From Fusobacterium_C necrophorum (lineage in GTDB: Bacteria > Fusobacteriota > Fusobacteriia > Fusobacteriales > Fusobacteriaceae), in NCBI RefSeq assembly GCF_900104395.1, contig NZ_FMXX01000016.1: 53,742 bases of DNA, one strand, 5' to 3'. Position 1 is the stretch's first letter; each line of letters begins with the position of its first letter. This document shows, piece after piece, positions 35,396 to 43,476 of the stretch. The notes below the pieces were generated by a model. It searched no databases. It was not told the origin of the DNA and saw only the letters and a program-made list of their open reading frames with translations. The position numbers were made by a program, and so were the translations under genes.

Positions 35396-37312
35396 TTATA
35401 TATCAATATTCTTTACATACTCCGCGTGTTCCTGGATAAATTCTCGACGAGGTTCTACCTTATCTCCCATCAATTTATCAAATAACATATCCGCTTCTCT
35501 TGCATTATCAATAGAAACTTTTAAGAGTAATCTGGCTTCCGGATCCATGGTTGTCTCCCATAATTGTTCCGGATTCATTTCTCCCAATCCTTTATAACGT
35601 TGTAAGGTATATTTTTTATTTTCTCCCTCCATTCCTTGTAACATTTCTTTCAATTGAGAATCCGTATAGGCATACCGAATACTTTTTCCAAATGAAACCT
35701 TGTACAGAGGGGGTTGAGCAATGTAAACATTTCCATTATGAATTAAATCTACCATATATCGATATAAGAAAGTCAATATTAGGGTTCTGATATGAGCTCC
35801 GTCCACATCGGCATCCGTCATTAAAATAATTTTTCCATATCTCAATTTTTCCAAATCAAAACTTTCCTCTCCGATATTTGTTCCGAAAGCCGTTACCATA
35901 GCTCGAATTTCATCACTTTCTAACGCTTTATGCAATCCTGCTTTTTCGACATTTAATATCTTTCCTTTCAAAGGTAAAATAGCTTGAAAGTAACGATCTC
36001 TCCCTTGTTTTGCTGAACCACCGGCAGAGTCTCCTTCTACAAGAAAAATCTCACATTCTTCTGGCTTTTTAGAAGAACAATCCGCTAATTTTCCGGGAAG
36101 AGAACCGACTTCCAAAACGGATTTTCTTAACACTGCTTCTCTTGCTCTTTGTGCAGCCTCTCGTGCCTTTTTTGAACTCAAGATTTTTTCTATAATCAAT
36201 TTGGTATCATTGGGATTATCTTCCAAAAAAATTTTTAAATCTGTAGATAATACAGTATTCACAATACCATTAACCTCAGAATTTCCTAATTTGGTTTTTG
36301 TTTGTCCCTCAAATTGCGGTTGTGGAACTTTGACCGAAATAATAGCCACAATTCCTTCCCGAATGTCGCCTCCTTGTAATTTTCCATCTTTTTCCTTCAA
36401 AAATCCCTGACTTTTTCCAATATCATTAATAACCTTTGTTAAACAAGTTCGAAATCCAGTCACATGAGAGCCTCCCTCTGTAGTATTGATATTATTTACA
36501 AAGGAATAAATAACTTCACTTTGACCGGTCGTATAAGTAAAAGCAATATCTACTCCTACTTGTTCCGCCTGTCCTTCAATATGAATTTGTTTGGATAAGA
36601 GAGTTTGATTTTCTCGAGTGACTTCTTTTAAAAAATCCGAAATTCCTCCTTCAAATTGAAAACTTTCTTTTTTTCCTATTTCATTTCGACAATCCAATAA
36701 ATTAATTTCGAGTCCACGATTTAAATATGCCAGTTCTTTTAAACGATGCTGTAAAACTTCATATTCAAAAATAACAGTTTCAAAAATCTCTATATCCGGT
36801 TTAAAAGTAACAATGGTTCCTGTTGTTTCTCCAACCTCCAAAGTAGAAATTATTTTCACATCTTCTACCGGTTTTCCTCTTAAATATTTTTGATAGTATA
36901 CATTTCCTTCTCGTTTTACTTTAACTTCAGTCCACTCTGAAAGAGCATTCACGACGGAAATTCCTACTCCATGCAATCCTCCTGACACTTTATAGTTATC
37001 ATTTTCAAATTTTCCCCCAGCATGTAATACCGTCAATACAATTTCCAAAGCGGATTTTCCATATTTTGGATGTATGTCTACTGGAATTCCTCTTCCATTA
37101 TCCTCTACTTGAATAATGTTATCAGGCAAAATACTTACAGTAATCCTATTACAATACCCAGCTAATGCTTCATCCACAGAATTATCTACCACTTCCCATA
37201 CTAAATGATGTAATCCCCTGGCTGATGTTGTTCCTATGTACATTCCAGGTCTTTTTCGAACTGCTTCCAAGCCTTCCAATACTGTAATATTTTGAGCCCC
37301 GTAATTATTCAT
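35396..37312 (-). CDS. gyrB: DNA gyrase subunit B
   Basis: 638 residues. It has a GHKL ATPase domain (DNSVDEALAG, DNGRGIPVD, GGLHGVGISVVNAL) and a TOPRIM domain (EGDSAGGSAKQGRDR, DADVDGAHIRTL). Length is typical of the short form lacking the proteobacterial insert. It overlaps the DUF721 gene by 8 bp and precedes gyrA by 57 bp. Confidence 0.96.
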   Translation of the reverse strand: MNNYGAQNITVLEGLEAVRKRPGMYIGTTSARGLHHLVWEVVDNSVDEALAGYCNRITVSILPDNIIQVEDNGRGIPVDIHPKYGKSALEIVLTVLHAGGKFENDNYKVSGGLHGVGISVVNALSEWTEVKVKREGNVYYQKYLRGKPVEDVKIISTLEVGETTGTIVTFKPDIEIFETVIFEYEVLQHRLKELAYLNRGLEINLLDCRNEIGKKESFQFEGGISDFLKEVTRENQTLLSKQIHIEGQAEQVGVDIAFTYTTGQSEVIYSFVNNINTTEGGSHVTGFRTCLTKVINDIGKSQGFLKEKDGKLQGGDIREGIVAIISVKVPQPQFEGQTKTKLGNSEVNGIVNTVLSTDLKIFLEDNPNDTKLIIEKILSSKKAREAAQRAREAVLRKSVLEVGSLPGKLADCSSKKPEECEIFLVEGDSAGGSAKQGRDRYFQAILPLKGKILNVEKAGLHKALESDEIRAMVTAFGTNIGEESFDLEKLRYGKIILMTDADVDGAHIRTLILTFLYRYMVDLIHNGNVYIAQPPLYKVSFGKSIRYAYTDSQLKEMLQGMEGENKKYTLQRYKGLGEMNPEQLWETTMDPEARLLLKVSIDNAREADMLFDKLMGDKVEPRREFIQEHAEYVKNIDI

Positions 37313-37604
37313 GTTTTCCCTCCAATATATATTTCACATCTTCAATCTCAACTTTTTTGATTTTCATATATTCATTGATTTGATTTAAAATTTTATTTTT
37401 ATTCATATACATATGCTGCAACGCCATAGAATTATATACTTTAATACAAAGCTTTCCTTCTCGAAACCACAAAACTTCCGAATACCTACTGTATTTTCCC
37501 ACTATATTCTCCCAATGCACTCTTATAAAAGCTTCTTGCATAGGAACATTCTTTTGAAATTCTTCCTGCACAATGTCAAAAAGTTTATGAATTGATAATT
37601 TCAT
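37305..37604 (-). CDS. DUF721/DciA-like protein, candidate replicative-helicase loader
   Basis: 99 residues resembling the DUF721 domain, with the VHWENIVGKYSRYSEVLWFREGKLCIKVYNS region that forms the KH-like fold. DciA of this family loads the DnaB helicase in bacteria that lack DnaC/DnaI. It overlaps recF by 20 bp and gyrB by 8 bp, so the three are translationally linked. Given the unusual initiator 3 kb upstream, a helicase-loading role is attractive but inferred. Short DUF721 members are diverse. Confidence 0.75.
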   Translation of the reverse strand: MKLSIHKLFDIVQEEFQKNVPMQEAFIRVHWENIVGKYSRYSEVLWFREGKLCIKVYNSMALQHMYMNKNKILNQINEYMKIKKVEIEDVKYILEGKHE

Positions 37605-38679
37605 AGACTTCTCCTTTTTCTATTCTATAATACTTGGCATCTATATTTAAACTTTCTGTGGATGTTATGAAAACTTGTACTTTTTTTTCTTGTAAATATT
37701 TTAAAACGCTTTCACACCTTTGCCGATCGAAATAAGAAGTCACATCGTCAATTAAAACAATAGGTAACTCTTGTTTATTCTTAGAAAGAATGTCAATTTC
37801 AGATAGTTTGAGAGAAAATATAATGGATTTTTTTTCTCCTTGCGAAGCATATAGTTTTGCATCTTCTCCCTCTAATAAGAAAATAAAATCGTCTTTATGA
37901 GGTCCTACCATAGAAAAACTGTACTGTATTTCTTTTTCTCTCTTTTTTGTAATTTCTTTCCAAAATGCTTCTTGAATTTCCGACAAAGAATTTACCTTTT
38001 CTAAGTTAAAACAGGATTTATAGAATATTTTCAGCTTCTTTTCTGAATCAAAAAGATTCTGATATATTTTTTCTACAAAATTTGAAATTTCCTGAATATA
38101 TTTTTTTCTCTGTTCTATCAAATAACTGCCACATTCCACAAATTCTTTTTCATAAATAGCATATTCTTCATTTTCATATAATTTTTCTTTTAAATATTTA
38201 TTTCTGATTTTTAGTAAATGCGAAAATTTTTTCAATTGATGTAAATAAAAAGAATCGGTTTGAGAGATTTCTCGATCGATAAATAATCTTCGAAGACTGG
38301 GAGAACCATTGATGAGCATAGCATCTTCCGGAATATAAAAAATCATATTTACATTTCCATAAAATTCCATCTGTGAAATTTTTTTTCCTAAGAAAAAAAA
38401 GAATTTTTTATCTTTCTCTATGGAAACTGCTAAAGATTTCTTAGAAAACTGGTCTTGATACTCTAAGAAACAAGAAAGCTCATCTTCTGTATAAGTTATC
38501 ATTTCCGAAGTATGCCTTGTCCGAAAAGATAATCCTGTTCCAGCAAAATAAATGGCTTCTAAGATGCTCGTTTTTCCCTGTCCATTTTTTCCATAAAATA
38601 CTTGTATAGGAGCACAAAATGATATTTTTTGATTTTTTAAGTTTCGAACATGATTATATTGAATTGACAAAACTCTCAA
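37585..38679 (-). CDS. recF: DNA replication and repair protein RecF
   Basis: 364 residues. An SMC-like ATPase that helps load RecA at gaps. Walker A YGKNGQGKTSILEAIYFAG, signature SQGEKKSIIFSLKLSEI and Walker B VLIDDVTSYFD are all present. It starts at TTG 38679, five bases after AGGAGG. It follows the S4 gene as in the conserved dnaA-dnaN-S4-recF-gyrB order, but without dnaA and dnaN. Confidence 0.94.
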   Translation of the reverse strand: MRVLSIQYNHVRNLKNQKISFCAPIQVFYGKNGQGKTSILEAIYFAGTGLSFRTRHTSEMITYTEDELSCFLEYQDQFSKKSLAVSIEKDKKFFFFLGKKISQMEFYGNVNMIFYIPEDAMLINGSPSLRRLFIDREISQTDSFYLHQLKKFSHLLKIRNKYLKEKLYENEEYAIYEKEFVECGSYLIEQRKKYIQEISNFVEKIYQNLFDSEKKLKIFYKSCFNLEKVNSLSEIQEAFWKEITKKREKEIQYSFSMVGPHKDDFIFLLEGEDAKLYASQGEKKSIIFSLKLSEIDILSKNKQELPIVLIDDVTSYFDRQRCESVLKYLQEKKVQVFITSTESLNIDAKYYRIEKGEVYEIINS

Positions 38680-38704
38680 AACTTCCTCCTAATGTTATCT
38701 TTGT

Positions 38705-38917
38705 TTATTCTACCCTATATATTGTTTCTGCCACTTCTACATAGTCTCCAGCATGAATTTTTTTTCCCCTTCTGATTTCCATTTCTCCATTTACTTTTAC
38801 CTTTCCATCCAAAATCATATATTTTGCTTCTGCACCATTGGAAGAAGCACCTACTAATTTTAAGAGCTGGTTTAAAGTAATAAATTCCGTTTTTAAGATT
38901 ACTTTTTCTTCTTTCAT
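38705..38917 (-). CDS. yaaA: S4-domain RNA-binding protein (YaaA-like)
   Basis: 70 residues. The S4 fold is seen in FITLNQLLKLVGASSNGAEA and GKVKVNGEMEIRRGKKIHAGD. It is the small gene that commonly sits between dnaN and recF in Firmicutes; a link to ribosome assembly has been suggested for the family. AAGGAG precedes the ATG. Confidence 0.88.
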   Translation of the reverse strand: MKEEKVILKTEFITLNQLLKLVGASSNGAEAKYMILDGKVKVNGEMEIRRGKKIHAGDYVEVAETIYRVE

Positions 38918-38974
38918 AAAAACTCCTTTTTCTTACAACACTTTATTCAACTATATATTGTAACATAAAATGGA

Positions 38975-40714
38975 TTATTTGTCACTCCATTCCAACAATA
39001 CCTGTTCCACATAGGAGCAAATAATTTTATGATAACGAGAAAGATTATTCTTCTTTGCATCTAAAAGAAAAGATTTATTTCCTCCCGTTTCTTGATAATA
39101 TTTTTCCAATGCTTTTTCTTCAATCTGTTCTTGTTCTTCTATGGAAAATTTTTTTAATTTCTTTTCCACTTCTTTCCAAGTCAAAGATTCCTGTATTAAA
39201 ATTGGTCTGCTTTGAATAATCTGCTTTTTAGTTTTTGCTACATTACTACTATTGCTAAAAGAATTAATAGGAAATAGGGTTAAATTATTTCCCATTTGCT
39301 TTTCTTCTTTCCTCATTTTTTTAATAATTCCGTCCATATAAATACTGATACTGGCCTTAATATTTTCATTGTAACTCCGTCCCAATCGAGATAAAAGATC
39401 CACAACAAAAGCTTCATCTTCTGTTTTTAAAAGATTGGATATTTTTCTATCATTTCTTTGATTCCATAAATTCTTTATATAAGAATTTTTTTTAAGATAT
39501 TCTAAAGAGGATAGAATTGTTTCTGAAAATTCTTCTTCATAAGATTTTATTTTTGTTTTTTTACTCTTTTCAATTACTTCTGCTTCCTCAATATCTGAAT
39601 TTCGCTTTTTATTTTTTTGTTCTATTTCCTTTTTATTTTTAGATTTAAAATAACTGGAAATATGACAAATATTGTCTTTTTCCTGATTAAAAACATAGCT
39701 TAAATAATAGGTATCTTCCTCTTTATTATATTCTGTTTCGTAATGAAGAATATATCCAAATTCTACCAAAACATCAAAAGCTTTACAAATTCTTGTTAAA
39801 ACGGGCTTTAATCGATTTAAAATATATTTTTTAATTCCTGTTTTTGTTTCTCTTTCTGTTTCTTGCTCCACTTTTAATGGAATAATGGCAGCTAATGTAC
39901 GAATATTTGTAATATTTTTTTCTCCTGTTTTATAACGAATTTGACTGATATATTTATAAATTCTAGCAGCAATATGATCCTTATTCAAGATTTCAATTAG
40001 AGCTTTCGAATTATAAATAATATATCGTTTTTCTTTAATTTTTTTTCGAATATTTCTATTTAATCGGACTTTATAATAAACTTTCTTGCCCCGTTTTCTT
40101 TTTTCATAATCCAACAATTGAAATAATTCACTTTCAAATTTATAATCTCCTAATTTTTTATGATTATTGATAGAAAATTCATACATAGTTCTTTTCAAAT
40201 TTTTCAAAGCCTGCTCAATTTTGGTATAATAAGTTCGATTCATTTTATTTCCTAAAAAATCCACGACAAAAGTGGAAATTTCAAATTCTATATATTCTTC
40301 ATCATCATCTTCTTTTCTTTCATAAAGAGACAATAAAAAAGTATATATCTTGTCTTCCAAAATAGAAGGTTGAAAGACAATATCCTTGTTATTCTCCACC
40401 ACAAGGGTACTTTTCATAGTGACTCCTAAATCATCGAAATAATAAGTAAAATTAACTCTTCTATTCTGTTTTTGGGGGGTAAAAAAAGGAAAGACAATCA
40501 TTTCTATCGGCATGTTGATAACCTTTCCTTGAATTCCTAAAAAATTTCCTGATTCTTTGATATGATACTCTTGCATTTCAATGTCCGGCAATTCTTTTGT
40601 CATAATAGAAACTTTTTTAATATCTTTTGCTAAAGAACCATGATTTAACATTTCAAACTTTTCTTCTTCAATTTTTTCCTCCACTTTCATAGAATTATCT
40701 TCTAATTTCTTCAT
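38975..40714 (-). CDS. Plasmid-type replication initiator protein (RPA / Rep_3-like) in the dnaA position
   Basis: 579 residues. Residues about 65-190 match my recollection of the replication initiator protein A family (PF10134-like): FPFFTPQKQNRRVNF, a D-rich loop, YIEFEISTFVVDFLG and RTYYTKIEQALKNLKRTMYEF, a first winged helix. Residues about 225-345 look like a second winged helix. The rest is a Lys/Glu-rich linker and helical tail. There is no Walker A or AAA+ motif, so this is not DnaA. It is first in the S4-recF-DUF721-gyrB-gyrA series and is divergent from rpmH, where most bacteria have dnaA. Its predicted promoter overlaps the first iteron-like repeat. Confidence 0.75.
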   Translation of the reverse strand: MKKLEDNSMKVEEKIEEEKFEMLNHGSLAKDIKKVSIMTKELPDIEMQEYHIKESGNFLGIQGKVINMPIEMIVFPFFTPQKQNRRVNFTYYFDDLGVTMKSTLVVENNKDIVFQPSILEDKIYTFLLSLYERKEDDDEEYIEFEISTFVVDFLGNKMNRTYYTKIEQALKNLKRTMYEFSINNHKKLGDYKFESELFQLLDYEKRKRGKKVYYKVRLNRNIRKKIKEKRYIIYNSKALIEILNKDHIAARIYKYISQIRYKTGEKNITNIRTLAAIIPLKVEQETERETKTGIKKYILNRLKPVLTRICKAFDVLVEFGYILHYETEYNKEEDTYYLSYVFNQEKDNICHISSYFKSKNKKEIEQKNKKRNSDIEEAEVIEKSKKTKIKSYEEEFSETILSSLEYLKKNSYIKNLWNQRNDRKISNLLKTEDEAFVVDLLSRLGRSYNENIKASISIYMDGIIKKMRKEEKQMGNNLTLFPINSFSNSSNVAKTKKQIIQSRPILIQESLTWKEVEKKLKKFSIEEQEQIEEKALEKYYQETGGNKSFLLDAKKNNLSRYHKIICSYVEQVLLEWSDK

Positions 40715-40747
40715 ATTCTATTCATTCCTTTCTATTATGATGACCTC

Positions 40748-40776
40748 ATTGTAACACTTTTTTTGTATAGACTCAA
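40748..40776 (-). promoter_or_regulatory. Promoter of the initiator gene
   Basis: On the minus strand TTGAGT (40771-40776), a 17-bp spacer, then TACAAT (40748-40753). The -35 box and part of the spacer lie inside iteron 1 (40764-40786), so initiator binding would block RNA polymerase. Confidence 0.7.
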
Positions 40777-40786
40777 TAATATTTTT
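40764..40786 (+). repeat. Iteron-like repeat 1
   Basis: TGTATA followed by AATAATATTTTT, with a divergent centre. It overlaps the initiator promoter. Confidence 0.65.
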
Positions 40787-40868
40787 CTTCATTCTTTTTT
40801 TCCAGAAGAAAAAGAAATTTCAAAATGATAATCCTTAAAAAGAATGAAAAATTGGTATATTTTTCTCA

Positions 40869-40891
40869 TGTCTATGAAGAATAATATTTTT
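40869..40891 (+). repeat. Iteron-like repeat 2
   Basis: TGTCTATGAAG followed by AATAATATTTTT. All 23 positions match repeat 4. Confidence 0.75.
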
Positions 40892-40961
40892 TTTTCTTGA
40901 ATTTACAAAGGACTTTTTTTTTCTTTCTTGTCTCTTCTATAAAAAATATAACTTTTCTTTA

Positions 40962-40984
40962 TGTATATGGATAATAATATTTTA
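40962..40984 (+). repeat. Iteron-like repeat 3
   Basis: TGTATATGGAT followed by AATAATATTTTA. It differs from repeats 2 and 4 at four positions. Confidence 0.7.
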
Positions 40985-41044
40985 TTTATGATATTTTTCA
41001 AACTATTTCTTTTTTCTTGGTAGGCATTTTCTAACTTTTTTATA

Positions 41045-41067
41045 TGTCTATGAAGAATAATATTTTT
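41045..41067 (+). repeat. Iteron-like repeat 4
   Basis: TGTCTATGAAG followed by AATAATATTTTT, identical to repeat 2 and 176 bp downstream of it. Confidence 0.75.
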
Positions 41068-41137
41068 TTTCCGAGAAATGACAAGGATTTATTCTAAGAA
41101 GAAAATGAAAATAAAAGAGAAAACAATCATCTTTAAA

Positions 41138-41160
41138 TGTATACTCACATTAATATTTTT
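41138..41160 (+). repeat. Iteron-like repeat 5
   Basis: TGTATACTCAC followed by ATTAATATTTTT. It is the most divergent copy with repeat 1 and the one nearest rpmH. Confidence 0.6.
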
Positions 41161-41302
41161 TTAAATTTTTTCATAAGAAAAAGAAAGAAGAAAAAAGCAA
41201 AGTGAAAAAAATGAAAAAAAAATCATCTTCTATACATAAAACATAAGAACATTGAGACATACAAACAAGCCTTTCTATTTCAAAGTTTTTATAAATAAAG
41301 TA

Positions 41303-41331
41303 TTGACAAAATATAAAATAACGTGTAAAAT
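41303..41331 (+). promoter_or_regulatory. rpmH promoter
   Basis: TTGACA (41303-41308), a 17-bp spacer, then TAAAAT (41326-41331), 40 bp before the rpmH start. Confidence 0.8.
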
Positions 41332-41370
41332 TATTATCTGAAATAGATAATTTTTCGGAGGTGACAAAAA

Positions 41371-41505
41371 ATGAAGAGAACATTCCAACCTAACACAAGA
41401 AAAAGAAAAAAAGATCATGGGTTTAGATCTAGAATGGCAACTAAAAATGGAAGAAAAGTGTTAAAAAGAAGAAGAGCTAGAGGAAGACAAGTACTATCAG
41501 CATAA
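41371..41505 (+). CDS. rpmH: 50S ribosomal protein L34
   Basis: 44 residues: KRTFQPNTRKRKKDHGFRSR followed by MATKNGRKVLKRRRARGRQ, the standard L34 sequence. GGAGGTG precedes the ATG. It starts the rightward origin-proximal operon. Confidence 0.97.
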   Translation: MKRTFQPNTRKRKKDHGFRSRMATKNGRKVLKRRRARGRQVLSA

Positions 41506-41534
41506 AACCCGGTGTTTAAAATCACCGGGTTTTT
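41505..41534 (+). terminator. Terminator or attenuator between rpmH and rnpA
   Basis: AAACCCGGTG pairs with CACCGGGTTT around an 8-nt loop, followed by T. It begins at the last base of the rpmH stop codon. It would keep L34 mRNA more abundant than the downstream genes. Confidence 0.8.
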
Positions 41535-41579
41535 AGCTTAGCAAAAATATCATAAATATTATGTAGGAGAACTATTAAA

Positions 41580-41912
41580 ATGTTTCATACCCTTAAATCC
41601 AATAACGATTTTCAAAACGTCTATAAGACAGGAAAAAAAATATATGGAACTTACAGTCTATTATTTATCAAAAAAAATAATAATCCCTATAATGAATATG
41701 GTTTTGTAGCAAGTAAAAAAATGGGTAATGCAGTTTGTAGAAATCGTATTAAAAGATTATTTCGAGAATTTATAAATAAAAACGAAACATTTCTTCCTAC
41801 ATCAACTACTTTTATTTTTGTAGCCAAAAAAAAATCCGGTGAAGAAATCAAAACAATAAAATACAAACAGATAGAACAAGATCTATGTAAAATATTAAAA
41901 ATAAAAAAATAG
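41580..41912 (+). CDS. rnpA: Ribonuclease P protein component
   Basis: 110 residues, the protein subunit that helps RNase P RNA mature tRNA 5' ends. Conserved FVASKKMGNAVCRNRIKRLFRE contains the RNR motif. AGGAGA precedes the ATG. Confidence 0.95.
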   Translation: MFHTLKSNNDFQNVYKTGKKIYGTYSLLFIKKNNNPYNEYGFVASKKMGNAVCRNRIKRLFREFINKNETFLPTSTTFIFVAKKKSGEEIKTIKYKQIEQDLCKILKIKK

Positions 41913-41920
41913 GAAGTTTT

Positions 41921-42130
41921 ATGAAAAATATGTTATTATTTAGTATTCGATGCTATCAAAAATATATTTCCCCTAATTTAGGAAAAAATTGTAGATTTTA
42001 TCCTACTTGTTCACAATATACCTATGAAGCTATTCAAAAATACGGCTGTATCAAGGGAATATATTTAGGAATAAAACGAATTAGTAAATGTCATCCTTTT
42101 CATCCGGGAGGTTACGATCCCCTTCCTTAA
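41921..42130 (+). CDS. yidD: Membrane protein insertion efficiency factor YidD
   Basis: 69 residues with YQKYISPNLGKNCRFYPTCS and HPGGYDPLP, the family signature. It assists YidC-dependent insertion and lies between rnpA and yidC as in most bacteria. Confidence 0.94.
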   Translation: MKNMLLFSIRCYQKYISPNLGKNCRFYPTCSQYTYEAIQKYGCIKGIYLGIKRISKCHPFHPGGYDPLP

Positions 42131-42147
42131 AAAATTTAGGAGGTTTC

Positions 42148-42765
42148 ATGACTTATCTATATGAACTATTAAAACAACTAATAAGCTCTTTATTATTATC
42201 AGTAGACAGTGTAGTACAAAACTTTGGAATTTCAATCATCATTGCTACCATTATTGTACGTATTATTTTATTACCCTTGACTCTAAAACAAGATAAATCC
42301 ATGAAAGCAATGAAAAAAATTCAACCGGAATTGGAAGCATTGAAAGAAAAATATGGAAATGACAAACAACTTCTAAACCAAAAAACAATGGAACTTTATC
42401 AAAAACATAAAGTAAATCCGGCAGGAGGATGTCTTCCACTGATTATTCAACTTCCTATTTTATTTGCTTTATTCGGAGTATTAAGAGGAGAAATCATCCC
42501 GGAAGATTCTAAATTTTTATGGCTAGAATTAATAAAACCGGATCCATTTTACATTTTTCCATTACTAAATGGGGCTGTCTCGTTTTTCCAACAAAAATTG
42601 ATGGGAAATTCTGATAATCCTCAAATGAAAAATATGATGTATATGTTTCCTATTATGATGATTTTTATTTCCTATAAAATGCCCGGAGGATTACAATTAT
42701 ATTGGTTGACATCTAGTTTAACAGCGGTTCTTCAACAATATTTTATAATGAAAAAAGGAGATTAG
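42148..42765 (+). CDS. yidC: Membrane protein insertase YidC/Oxa1 (short form)
   Basis: 205 residues, about the size of the core Oxa1 domain without the large periplasmic domain of proteobacterial YidC. Motifs are IVRIILLPLTLKQDKSMKAM, a conserved Arg in the first core helix, PAGGCLPLIIQLPILFAL and MPGGLQLYWLTSSL. The start is ATG 42148 after GGAGG; the longer frame from 42088 overlaps yidD. It inserts small inner-membrane proteins. Confidence 0.92.
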   Translation: MTYLYELLKQLISSLLLSVDSVVQNFGISIIIATIIVRIILLPLTLKQDKSMKAMKKIQPELEALKEKYGNDKQLLNQKTMELYQKHKVNPAGGCLPLIIQLPILFALFGVLRGEIIPEDSKFLWLELIKPDPFYIFPLLNGAVSFFQQKLMGNSDNPQMKNMMYMFPIMMIFISYKMPGGLQLYWLTSSLTAVLQQYFIMKKGD

Positions 42766-42767
42766 TT

Positions 42768-43463
42768 ATGATAAAAAATACTCAAATCAAAGCTATGACG
42801 GAAGAAGAAGCGAAAAAAAGAGCCTTAAATATTTTAGAAGCAAAAGAATATCAAATTGTAGACATAAAAATATTAGAAAATCCGAAATCTTTTTTAGGAT
42901 TATTTAATAAAAACGGTTTATTTGAAATCATAATAGACACAGAGAAACAAGAAAAAGCAGTGCCTAAAATTTTAATGGAAACGAAAAAAACAAAAAAAAT
43001 CGTAGAAGAGAGCAAAAAAAATTCTTTTTCAGAGGAAGAAATCATTTCTAATATCAAGACATTATTGGAAAACATTGGTTTAAACTTAAGATTGGAGTAT
43101 AAGAAAATTTCTGAAAAACACTATCATATTCAATTATTTGGGGAAGATAATGGAATTATTATTGGAAAAAAAGGAAAAACGCTGAATAGTTTTGAATATT
43201 TGATAAATTCTATCTATAAGGATTATAAAATAGAGATTGATGTGGAGGGATTCAAAGAAAAAAGAAATAAAACTCTTCGGGAATTGGGAAGAAAAATGGC
43301 AGAAAAATGTATCAAGAGTCGAAAAATCATTCGATTGAATCCTATGCCACCAAAAGAACGAAAAATTATTCATGAAATTTTAAATAAATATTCAGAATTA
43401 GAAACTTATAGTGAAGGAAGAGATCCTAAAAGATATATTGTCATTAAATATAAAAAGAAGTAG
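42768..43463 (+). CDS. jag: RNA-binding protein Jag (KhpB)
   Basis: 231 residues with Jag N-terminal domain (EEEAKKRALNILEAKEYQIV and SFLGLFNKNG), a KH domain (GIIIGKKGKTLNSFEYLINS) and a C-terminal R3H domain (NPMPPKERKIIHEIL). It starts two bases past the yidC stop. In other bacteria it binds RNA and affects cell elongation and division. Confidence 0.93.
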   Translation: MIKNTQIKAMTEEEAKKRALNILEAKEYQIVDIKILENPKSFLGLFNKNGLFEIIIDTEKQEKAVPKILMETKKTKKIVEESKKNSFSEEEIISNIKTLLENIGLNLRLEYKKISEKHYHIQLFGEDNGIIIGKKGKTLNSFEYLINSIYKDYKIEIDVEGFKEKRNKTLRELGRKMAEKCIKSRKIIRLNPMPPKERKIIHEILNKYSELETYSEGRDPKRYIVIKYKKK

Positions 43464-43476
43464 GTGTGAGTAAATT

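Larger units (their letters stand above)
40715..41370. other. Putative chromosomal origin with iterons
   Basis: A 656-bp, strongly AT-rich gap between the divergent initiator gene and rpmH. It contains five direct repeats of about 23 bp (starts at 40764, 40869, 40962, 41045, 41138), long T-tracts that could unwind, the initiator promoter and the rpmH promoter. I saw no exact TTATCCACA box on either strand. Every gene to the left down to about 18 kb points left and every gene to the right points right, as around a bidirectional origin. Confidence 0.65.

Noticed and set aside
40715..41370. Consensus DnaA boxes in the origin gap
   Set aside because: I looked for TTATCCACA and its complement by eye and saw no exact match. 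Weak variants cannot be excluded in such AT-rich DNA.
41171..41383. 70-residue minus-strand frame between the origin gap and rpmH
   Set aside because: Low-complexity Phe/Ser-rich translation of AT-rich DNA overlapping the rpmH promoter and start.
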